Shown here piece by piece: positions 43,817 to 50,736 of a stretch of 64,000 nt of DNA; position 1 is the stretch's first letter, and the number at the start of each line of letters is the position of its first letter. Below the pieces are notes generated by a model. That model saw only the letters and a program-made list of their open reading frames with translations, had not been told where the DNA came from and ran no database searches. Origin of the DNA: Sunxiuqinia elliptica (GTDB lineage Bacteria > Bacteroidota > Bacteroidia > Bacteroidales > Prolixibacteraceae). The stretch covers positions 1 through 64,000 of the forward strand of contig NZ_FONW01000011.1 in NCBI RefSeq assembly GCF_900113005.1, read 5' to 3'. Position numbers and translations under genes: made by a program.

Positions 43817-44452
43817 ATGAGTTCAGCAAAAGAAAACATATTAAAACGACTTCAACAAGCACAAAATACTCGGGGTAGGCAAACTGTTGCCCGCCCCGAT
43901 TTTGATGCTCCAATTTATTTACCACAAGACGAAAACTTAGCGGAAAATTTCAAGACGAACCTGGAATTGGTTGGAGGTCATGTTATCCAAGTAAAAGACC
44001 AGCAAGAAATTCAATCAAACTTAAAAGAGCTGATTCAACAGGAACAATTGGATAATCTGGTATGCTTGGAACCAAAGCTACAAGAGCTTTTGGGAGATGA
44101 ATTTTCGACAGCTGATTCCTTGAAAAAACTGGATAAAATTGGCACAGGAATCACCTCTTGTGAATTTTTGGTTGCCCACTTAGGATCAGTGATGGTAAGC
44201 TCGGCATCGTCTTCAGGTCGAAGAGCGCATGTTTTCCCAGAAACTCATATTGTTATCGCTCATTCAAAACAAATCGTCAATTTCCTGGACGAAGCACTGG
44301 AACAGCTTGAGAATAAATACCAAGAGGCTCTTCCTAGCATGATTACGAATATTACAGGCCCCAGCAGAACTGCCGATATTGAAAAAACATTGGTCATGGG
44401 GATGCATGGACCCAAAAAATTATTCGTACTTTTAGCTAACGAACCCTTTTAA
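43817..44452 (+). CDS. LUD-domain (LutC-like) protein
   Basis: 211 aa with the LUD fold typical of LutC: KENILKRLQQA at the start, VCLEPKL, ITSCEFLVAHLGSVMVSSAS and HIVIAHSKQIV, then MHGPKKLFVLLANE. LutC belongs to the lactate-oxidising LutABC complex, but lutA and lutB are absent here. Its place between ftsH and cdsA suggests a separate, perhaps housekeeping role; the gene is 10 nt from ftsH. Confidence 0.88.
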   Translation: MSSAKENILKRLQQAQNTRGRQTVARPDFDAPIYLPQDENLAENFKTNLELVGGHVIQVKDQQEIQSNLKELIQQEQLDNLVCLEPKLQELLGDEFSTADSLKKLDKIGTGITSCEFLVAHLGSVMVSSASSSGRRAHVFPETHIVIAHSKQIVNFLDEALEQLENKYQEALPSMITNITGPSRTADIEKTLVMGMHGPKKLFVLLANEPF

Positions 44453-44461
44453 CACCCGACT

Positions 44462-44668
44462 ATGGAAAAAGACTTAGTAGCTGTTTATTCTTCCGACCAA
44501 GAATATCAAATCCAAATTGCCCGGGAGCTTTTAGACGAAAATGGCATCGAATCATTCAGCTTGAATCAACACGATTCTGTGATCCCAAGTATTGGGCAAA
44601 TTGAGCTTTACGTTCACCAAAAAAATCAACAACAAGCTGAGAAAATCTTAAAAAAGCTCAAGCATTGA
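44462..44668 (+). CDS. DUF2007 small signal-transducing-like protein
   Basis: 68 aa matching DUF2007: LVAVYSSDQEYQIQIARELLDENGIES at the N-terminus and IELYVHQKNQQQAEKIL toward the end, an alpha/beta fold related to PII-like domains. Biochemical role unknown. Its TGA stop overlaps the TTG start of cdsA by 3 nt, so the two are translationally coupled. Confidence 0.85.
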   Translation: MEKDLVAVYSSDQEYQIQIARELLDENGIESFSLNQHDSVIPSIGQIELYVHQKNQQQAEKILKKLKH

Positions 44669-45477
44669 AAAATTTCTTCGTCAGAACACTTACAGGAATC
44701 GCTTTTACAGGGGTTGTTGTTGGCAGCCTTTTGCTTAATGAATACACTTTTGGTATTCTTTTTTTATTTGTGCTTTTAGCTGGATTGCATGAATTTTTTA
44801 ACTTTTTCAAGAATGCTGAAATTAAGCCCAACCGGATTTTAGCCTCTGTAATCGGAGGAGTCATCTTTATTGCTTTCTTTTTAATCGGGAAAGGTATTCT
44901 TCCGGAAACGACTTATTTCAGTCTAATTCCTGTTTTCCTCTTGGTTTTTATTGCAGAGCTATACCGAGGCCGTAATTTCCCTTTCGAAAATATTGCGGCA
45001 GGTGTTTTAGGGCTCATCTACATTGCGCTCCCCTTAAGCATGATCAGCCTGTTGGTTTTCTCTAACAACACCTATAGCCCTGCCCTATTGCTAGCTCTTT
45101 TTGTCATTATTTGGTCATACGATTCGGGGGCCTACCTGTTTGGGGTCACCTTAGGCAAACATCGCCTTTTTAAGCGGATCTCACCCAAAAAATCATGGGA
45201 AGGAGCAATCGGAGGAGCACTATTAGCAATCGCTGCAGCAAGCCTCATTTCGTCCTATTTTGTTCCTGAAGTTGATCTTATTCATTGGATTATTCTGGCA
45301 GTCATCACCGTAATTTCAGCAACCTATGGCGACCTGACAGAATCCCTGTTTAAAAGACAATTTAACCTGAAGGACAGCAGTAACTTTTTACCGGGACATG
45401 GGGGAATTCTAGACCGTTTTGACAGCCTATTTTTTGCAGTGCCAACCATGGTACTTTACTGGCGTATTTTCGTTTAG
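44665..45477 (+). CDS. cdsA: phosphatidate cytidylyltransferase
   Basis: 270 aa, making CDP-diacylglycerol from phosphatidate and CTP in the inner membrane. About eight helices; the signature is SPKKSWEGAIGG ... YGDLTESLFKRQFNLKDSS ... GHGGILDRFDSLFF. The start is TTG at 44665 within the stop of DUF2007 (TTGA); no ATG fits the family N-terminus. It supplies the substrate for pssA, which lies two genes downstream with psd. Confidence 0.94.
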   Translation: MKNFFVRTLTGIAFTGVVVGSLLLNEYTFGILFLFVLLAGLHEFFNFFKNAEIKPNRILASVIGGVIFIAFFLIGKGILPETTYFSLIPVFLLVFIAELYRGRNFPFENIAAGVLGLIYIALPLSMISLLVFSNNTYSPALLLALFVIIWSYDSGAYLFGVTLGKHRLFKRISPKKSWEGAIGGALLAIAAASLISSYFVPEVDLIHWIILAVITVISATYGDLTESLFKRQFNLKDSSNFLPGHGGILDRFDSLFFAVPTMVLYWRIFV

Positions 45478-45579
45478 GCGAAAAATAAACAGGACTGGGA
45501 ACGCCCTGCACAGTGTCAAGCTTTCTATAAAAATCGATGCAAAGATCTCTTTCCTTTCAAAGATCATGGATTTATTTCC

Positions 45580-45587
45580 TACTTTTG
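45580..45587 (+). promoter_or_regulatory. Bacteroidota -7 promoter element (TACTTTTG)
   Basis: Exact TAnnTTTG match 69 nt before psd, in the 178-bp gap after cdsA, which holds no convincing gene. psd-pssA therefore may have its own promoter. Confidence 0.5.
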
Positions 45588-45655
45588 CACTACAGATAAA
45601 TTCGCTCTGCCCGCTTGCTGGCGAGCGTATTGTTATACATTTCACATAGCAAATT

Positions 45656-46312
45656 ATGAAATTTCATCCAGCAGGAAAATCGATTATTCGAAATACCTTA
45701 CTCTTCATTATTTTAATCAATGTATTGGCTTGGTTACTGATCCCAATCAGTATTCTCAATGCCGTTATTTCCATAGCTTCACTTGTAGTATTGGTTTTAG
45801 TCTTACAATTTTTTCGTTACCCCAGTCGCCAAGTGACAGCCAACGAAAAGCATGTCATCGCCCCTGCTGATGGGAAAATTTGTGTTATTGAAGAAGTTCA
45901 TGAAAACGAATACCTCAACACCACGTGCACCAAGGTTTCTATTTTCATGTCGCCTTTCAACGTCCATATCAATTGGGTTCCGGTTCCTGGACAAGTCAGT
46001 TTTTTGAAACACAAAAAAGGACATTTCTACGCTGCATTTAAGGATAAGTCAGCCGATGAAAACGAGCGCACTTGCACCGCTTTCCGAATGAAAGATGGCC
46101 GTGAAATTATGGCTAACCAAGTTGCAGGAGCCATGGCTCGACGGATACTTAATTTCTTAAAAGAAGGACAAAAAGTTACGCAAGACATGGAAATGGGCTT
46201 TATCCGATTCGGAAGTCGTGTTGATCTCTACTTACCAACCGACACCGAGCTTAAAATAAAACTGGGAGATAAGGTTACCGGATCACAAACAATCATCGGA
46301 AAATTGAGCTAA
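45656..46312 (+). CDS. psd: phosphatidylserine decarboxylase proenzyme (short type)
   Basis: 218 aa, the short PSD-A form common in Bacteroidota. Two N-terminal helices (~12-50), then APADGKICVIEE, MSPFNVHINWVPVPG and the self-cleavage site in RFGSRVD (Gly186-Ser187), which creates the pyruvoyl cofactor. It converts phosphatidylserine to phosphatidylethanolamine. Its stop overlaps the pssA start by one nucleotide (TAATG). Confidence 0.95.
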   Translation: MKFHPAGKSIIRNTLLFIILINVLAWLLIPISILNAVISIASLVVLVLVLQFFRYPSRQVTANEKHVIAPADGKICVIEEVHENEYLNTTCTKVSIFMSPFNVHINWVPVPGQVSFLKHKKGHFYAAFKDKSADENERTCTAFRMKDGREIMANQVAGAMARRILNFLKEGQKVTQDMEMGFIRFGSRVDLYLPTDTELKIKLGDKVTGSQTIIGKLS

Positions 46313-47061
46313 TGCGACGAATCAGTGAATTATTCTTTTGGGTTCCGAATACCATTACAGCGCTGAACCTGGCTTCTGGTAGTATGGCTGTATTTTTAGG
46401 TATTGAAGGAGAACTAGGTTTGGCTGCCATTTTTATTTTGGCTGCTGCTGTTTTTGACTTTTTTGATGGAATGGCAGCCCGTCTGCTAGGGGCCTACTCC
46501 GAAATTGGGAAACAACTGGATTCACTGGCTGATCTCGTATCATTTGGGTTAGCTCCGGCAGCTATTTTATTCACGATGCTGCAACTGGCCATGTTTGGTC
46601 AAAATCAGGCGATCACATCCATTGATGCCAGTATTTTAGAATGGATTTTCCTATTATCAGCCCTTTTGGTTCCGGTTGCAGGAGCTTTCCGGTTGGCCAA
46701 GTTCAACCTGGATACCCGCCAAAGCGAAAACTTCTTGGGACTCCCAATTCCAGCCAATGCTATTTTCTATGCCTCCTTGGCACTTATTCTGCAATGGGGA
46801 AATGCTCCCGTTGTAACAAACCTCATTTTGAACCGCTTCAATTTACTCACGGCAATCGCTTTGCTCTCAGCTTTGATGATTTCAGAACTTCCCATGTTCT
46901 CGCTCAAGTTCAAACACCTGAAATGGCTAGGAAACCAAATTCGCTTTTTGTTTATTGGCCTTTGCTTGATTCTAGTCATCAGCTTAAAGCTATACGCGGT
47001 TCCATTGATCATTATTAGCTACATTTTAATATCAGCGGTTTTAAAATTGACTAATCGCTAA
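46312..47061 (+). CDS. pssA: CDP-diacylglycerol-serine O-phosphatidyltransferase
   Basis: 249 aa with about eight helices. The CDP-alcohol phosphatidyltransferase motif is FFDGMAARLLGA followed by GKQLDSLADLVSFG, i.e. DGx2ARx8Gx3Dx3D. It makes phosphatidylserine, the substrate of Psd, from CDP-diacylglycerol made by CdsA. The three enzymes are encoded together, giving the full phosphatidylethanolamine route. Confidence 0.95.
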   Translation: MRRISELFFWVPNTITALNLASGSMAVFLGIEGELGLAAIFILAAAVFDFFDGMAARLLGAYSEIGKQLDSLADLVSFGLAPAAILFTMLQLAMFGQNQAITSIDASILEWIFLLSALLVPVAGAFRLAKFNLDTRQSENFLGLPIPANAIFYASLALILQWGNAPVVTNLILNRFNLLTAIALLSALMISELPMFSLKFKHLKWLGNQIRFLFIGLCLILVISLKLYAVPLIIISYILISAVLKLTNR

Positions 47062-47100
47062 AGACCGAATATCAAATCATTCGCATAACAATCTGAGGCA

Positions 47101-47134
47101 AGTGTATTGATCAATTTGAATTGCTCAATACACT
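47101..47134. repeat. long palindrome downstream of pssA
   Basis: AGTGTATTGATCAATT and AATTGCTCAATACACT form a 16-bp stem with one mismatch and a 2-nt loop. No T-run follows. It may be a transcript-end stabiliser for psd-pssA or a protein-binding palindrome between the convergent operons. Confidence 0.55.
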
Positions 47135-47166
47135 CATGCTATAAGCTGAATAACGGCAATTACAAT

Positions 47167-47196
47167 AAAAAAGGCACGCCTAATTGGCATGCCTTC
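47167..47196 (-). terminator. intrinsic terminator of the cyd operon
   Basis: On the minus strand AAGGCATGCC and GGCGTGCCTT form a stem (one G-U pair, 5-nt loop) followed by a run of T (47172 down to 47167). It lies 25 nt after the 39-aa membrane peptide gene, which it therefore includes in the operon. Confidence 0.85.
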
Positions 47197-47220
47197 TGTT
47201 AGAATTATTTTAGGACTACT

Positions 47221-47340
47221 TTAGTCTTCAATTTTTTCAAAAACTGTGGTATATTTTTTCACCACAAATTTGACCAGGTGGTAAGAAGCAATTACCAAAA
47301 CCGGCCATGTCAATAAATATAAAATAGAACTCCAATACAT
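47221..47340 (-). CDS. 39-aa single-TM membrane peptide (CydX-like)
   Basis: A 39-codon ORF, MYWSSILYLLTWPVL... with one helix (~5-27) and a basic then acidic tail (KKYTTVFEKIED). It starts 35 nt after the cydB stop and is followed by the operon terminator. Size, single helix, an early aromatic/Trp pair and position match CydX/CydS-type accessory subunits of cytochrome bd, although sequence identity to known CydX is not obvious. Probably a small subunit of the oxidase. Confidence 0.7.
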   Translation of the reverse strand: MYWSSILYLLTWPVLVIASYHLVKFVVKKYTTVFEKIED

Positions 47341-47375
47341 TTCAAAACAATTTAAGTGTTACGGTAAAATCTTCT

Positions 47376-48503
47376 CTAGTAGGCGTGAGAATCCTCTTCC
47401 AGAATCTCGTCCTCATCAATTTTCTTTGCATTCATCGCTTTCCATACCCACCAAATGTAGCCCACTACAACAGGAACTCCTAAGGATACGTAACTCATTG
47501 CAGTCAGCGTATAGTGGCTGGATGAAGAATTTTCGATTGTCAGCGAATCCTGCAAGCTAAAGTTCGAAGGATAGAATGAAGTTCCGTTTAAGCCAGCAAT
47601 CAAGAACAAGGCCATTACGGCAAGCACTGTTCCTGCTCCGGAAAACCAAATACCAGAACCACTTCCTTTCAGCAAGGTAATGCCAATGCCGTATAAAACC
47701 CCCACCACACCGAGCAACAAGATAATTGCCACAACTGGCATTTGGATCAAATTATTCAGGTATTTGTAAGGTTCCATAACAACGCCATTCTCACCATAAG
47801 CATAGCCGTCCTTCAGCAATAACCAAATCAGGAAATACAAAAAGAAAACCAGGAATGGGATCGTATTGTAAAGCACCTGTTTTTTTGAACGCTCAAAAAT
47901 GGCGGGACTATCTACTGAATTCATGAAATACAAAGCTCCGAGAATCCGTGCCAGGAAAAAGACGGACAAACCAAGTGCAACATTGTGGAAAGTCAGAACC
48001 GCTTCCAAACCACGATAAGGGGTTTCCCAGCTTACATTGTTCAAATCATTCAAACTAAACATGGCCCCATTAAAGAACGTGCCAACAGCTATTCCAATCA
48101 GGATAGTTCCAAAAGCTCCATTCAAAAATAAAAATACTTCATAGGTTCTGGCTCCCAAAAAATTGGAAGGTTTAGTCCGAAACTCGTAGGATACGGCCTG
48201 AATAACAAAGAAAAATAAGATTGCAAACCAAACCCAATAAGCACCACCAAACGAAGTGGCATAAAACAAGGGAAAGGATGCAAAAAAGGCGCCACCAAAA
48301 GTAACCAAGGTCGTAAAAGTGAACTCCCATTTTCGGCCCAAGGTATTGACCAGCATGGTCCGCTCATTCTCCGTTTTACCAATCGTATAAATTAAAGTTT
48401 GTCCTCCCTGAACAAAGGTTAGAAAAACAAACAGTGCTCCCAGCAGTGAAATGATCACCCACCAATACTGTTGCAATGCCAAATGTGATAAACTTTCAAA
48501 CAT
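47376..48503 (-). CDS. cydB: cytochrome bd ubiquinol oxidase subunit II
   Basis: 375 aa with eight to nine helices. The N-terminus ALQQYWWVIISLLGALFVFLTFVQGGQTL is a typical CydB start, with FGGAYWVWFAILFF and later ILGALYFMN as further helices. With CydA it forms the high-affinity, copper-free bd oxidase of the inner membrane. Its ATG overlaps the cydA stop by one nucleotide (TAATG on the minus strand). Confidence 0.94.
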   Translation of the reverse strand: MFESLSHLALQQYWWVIISLLGALFVFLTFVQGGQTLIYTIGKTENERTMLVNTLGRKWEFTFTTLVTFGGAFFASFPLFYATSFGGAYWVWFAILFFFVIQAVSYEFRTKPSNFLGARTYEVFLFLNGAFGTILIGIAVGTFFNGAMFSLNDLNNVSWETPYRGLEAVLTFHNVALGLSVFFLARILGALYFMNSVDSPAIFERSKKQVLYNTIPFLVFFLYFLIWLLLKDGYAYGENGVVMEPYKYLNNLIQMPVVAIILLLGVVGVLYGIGITLLKGSGSGIWFSGAGTVLAVMALFLIAGLNGTSFYPSNFSLQDSLTIENSSSSHYTLTAMSYVSLGVPVVVGYIWWVWKAMNAKKIDEDEILEEDSHAY

Positions 48504-50074
48504 TAGTTCTGCCCTCCTTCCATTTTAGGTCCAATTTTAATTTGACGCAGCATGATTTTAATTTCAGCGATAAGCAGAAGCGTGAAAATACCAAAGAACA
48601 ACCAGAAAGTCACCTGTACGGCACTCGTGCTAATTTGCGTAACGGCCGCAACCGTTGGCATCAAATCTTGAATGACCCAAGGTTGGCGCCCAACTTCTGC
48701 CACAACCCAGCCTGCTTGCGAAGCAATATAAGCCAGCGGAATGGTCCAGATCGCCAATCGTAAAAAGCCACGCTTTTGTTCCAGCTTACCTTTAATGACA
48801 TACATCAAAGCCAAGAAGAAAAACAAGATAAAGTAGAATCCTAAGCCAACCATAATATGAAAACTATAGAATGACAGAGGAACACTTGGAATTAGCATAG
48901 CCGTATCGGTAATGTAGCCATACCCGAAATAATTAAAGTAGTTTTCCTGGAAATCAGGCGACATAAACTCCGTTTTCAACTGTTCAGCCAACTGCTCATC
49001 ACCTGCTTTCTTGGCTTCTTTGAAATCCTTCAATTTAGCCATGGCGATTTTTCCACGCTCAATTTTTTCGTCAGCCGACATGTAACCGTAAGCCTCATTA
49101 CCATCAATCAAATCGTTGATTCCTGGCACAAAGGCATTCCAGTCCATGTAAGCCATGTAAGATAAAACATTGGGGATCTCAATTTTCATATTGAAATCAA
49201 GCAAGTTTTCATTCGATGGGTCAGTCTCCGAAGTCGACATAAACCCCAAAGCAATAAGTCCTGCCCCTTCGCTTCCGTTGTACAAACCTTCGAAAGCGGC
49301 AAACTTCATGGGTTGCTTCTGAGCCACATCCCTGGCTGAGCTATCGCCTGTAAAGGCCAGATAAACCGACGAAAGAAGCCCAAAAACGGCAGCGACCGCA
49401 ATACTTTTCCGGGCAAAAACCAAATGACGCTTTTTCAGGATAAACCAGGCCGAAATCCCAATCACAAAAATGGAGGCCAGCACAAAGCCTGAGGAGGTTG
49501 TGTGTGTGAATTTATAAATTGCTGTTGGCGAAAACAGGACATCCCAAAAGCTGACCATTTCATTACGAGCCGTTTCCGGGTTAAACTGCATCCCCACCGG
49601 ATTTTGCATCCAGGCGTTGGCCACCAAAATCCAAAGTGCTGATAAACTGGCGCCAATGGCTGTAAACCACGTAGCCAGCAAGTGCACTTTCTTGCTCACT
49701 TTATTCCAGCCAAAAAACATCACAGCAATAAAAGTCGACTCCATGAAAAAGGCAAAAATACCTTCAATAGCAAGAGGAGCCCCAAAAATATCGCCCACAA
49801 ACCAGGAATAATTGGACCAATTGGTTCCAAACTCAAACTCCAGAATAATTCCGGTAGCCACACCGATGGCAAAATTGATCCCAAATAATACCATCCAAAA
49901 CTTGGTGATTTTCTTCCATTCCACATTTCCGGTTTTGACGTACAGTGTCTCCATAATGGCGATAATCACCGTCAATCCCAATGTTAAAGGAACAAAAACC
50001 CAATGATACATGGCTGTTAACGCAAACTGCGCGCGCGACCAATTGACTAAAGATAAGTCGATAGCTTCTAACAT
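48503..50074 (-). CDS. cydA: cytochrome bd ubiquinol oxidase subunit I
   Basis: 523 aa carrying the haems b558, b595 and d. Diagnostic sequences are SRAQFALTAMYHWVFVPLTLG (haem His), GWVVAEVGRQPW and the quinol-loop region before it. The loop between helices 6 and 7 (residues ~255-350) includes KQPMKFAAFEG. Oxidises quinol and reduces O2 at low oxygen tension. The operon order is DUF4492-cydA-cydB-39-aa peptide, divergent from the cbb3 genes. Confidence 0.96.
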   Translation of the reverse strand: MLEAIDLSLVNWSRAQFALTAMYHWVFVPLTLGLTVIIAIMETLYVKTGNVEWKKITKFWMVLFGINFAIGVATGIILEFEFGTNWSNYSWFVGDIFGAPLAIEGIFAFFMESTFIAVMFFGWNKVSKKVHLLATWFTAIGASLSALWILVANAWMQNPVGMQFNPETARNEMVSFWDVLFSPTAIYKFTHTTSSGFVLASIFVIGISAWFILKKRHLVFARKSIAVAAVFGLLSSVYLAFTGDSSARDVAQKQPMKFAAFEGLYNGSEGAGLIALGFMSTSETDPSNENLLDFNMKIEIPNVLSYMAYMDWNAFVPGINDLIDGNEAYGYMSADEKIERGKIAMAKLKDFKEAKKAGDEQLAEQLKTEFMSPDFQENYFNYFGYGYITDTAMLIPSVPLSFYSFHIMVGLGFYFILFFFLALMYVIKGKLEQKRGFLRLAIWTIPLAYIASQAGWVVAEVGRQPWVIQDLMPTVAAVTQISTSAVQVTFWLFFGIFTLLLIAEIKIMLRQIKIGPKMEGGQN

Positions 50075-50081
50075 TGATTTT

Positions 50082-50306
50082 TTATTTAATTGGTTCTACT
50101 AAATTTTCCAGCACATGATTGCCTCGTTCTTCATCGGTCTCAAAATTGGTTTTCAAAAAATTGGGGAAGAAAAACAACTTCAAAACAAAAAACATAATGA
50201 ACAACTTAATAAAGATGATCAACCATACTTGTCGCCCCCATTTACCCATATTGCGAAATCCATCGTAATACAAACTCCAAACCCGTGAAAACAATCCTTT
50301 CTTCAT
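50082..50306 (-). CDS. DUF4492 small membrane protein, first gene of the cyd operon
   Basis: Start at 50306 (MKKGLFSRVWSLYYDGFRNM) gives 74 aa with one helix (WLIIFIKLFIMFFVLKLFFF) and a short acidic tail. DUF4492 proteins are found next to cydAB in Bacteroidota; function unknown, presumably assembly or a structural part of cytochrome bd. The gap to cydA is 7 nt. An ATG 12 codons upstream is disfavoured because the family starts at MKKG. Confidence 0.8.
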   Translation of the reverse strand: MKKGLFSRVWSLYYDGFRNMGKWGRQVWLIIFIKLFIMFFVLKLFFFPNFLKTNFETDEERGNHVLENLVEPIK

Positions 50307-50409
50307 CTTGAATAACTTTACAATTTCATGAAACAAGACCAATTATTACAGTTAAAAATCGGTCTTCTCATACAAAATCATCGAATCAAATTTCGTCATC
50401 AATTCCATA

Positions 50410-50431
50410 TAAACAAATTTTATTTTGTTTA
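50410..50431. promoter_or_regulatory. 22-bp palindrome in the cyd/cbb3 divergent region
   Basis: TAAACAAA-N6-TTTGTTTA is a perfect 8-bp inverted repeat, about 105 nt upstream of the DUF4492 start. The 430-bp spacer 50307-50736 between the divergent cyd and ccoI genes holds no gene; this is its only clear symmetric site. It may be an operator for an oxygen- or redox-responsive regulator. Confidence 0.4.
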
Positions 50432-50736
50432 ATTCATAGAATTGACGAACAAATTAATAAATTCCAAAACAACATACTAATCTTGATTGTTGATGAATTT
50501 TAGCAGAATCTATTTGCGAAATAAATACCTTTTTATCGTTAATCAGATAAAACTTACTGAGCCTTTTCTTGTTAATCGTTGTTCGTGCTGCTGATTTTTT
50601 TTCAAGCTGGTTGCTTCCTAAAATCAATAGCCAAATTTTGAATTCAAGAAAAGATCGATATCCGGCTTTTTTTGCAACCTTTAAACGTCCAAAGTGTTCT
50701 AGTCAGAAAAATCAATCAACCTAAAAATTTCTGATT

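Noticed and set aside
45419-45649. 76-codon frame overlapping the end of cdsA
   Set aside because: It is the +1 shadow of cdsA and then runs through the psd promoter region; no protein-like character.
50480-50500. FNR-like site (TTGATTGTTGATG) upstream of ccoI
   Set aside because: The second half does not match ATCAA; not symmetric enough to call.
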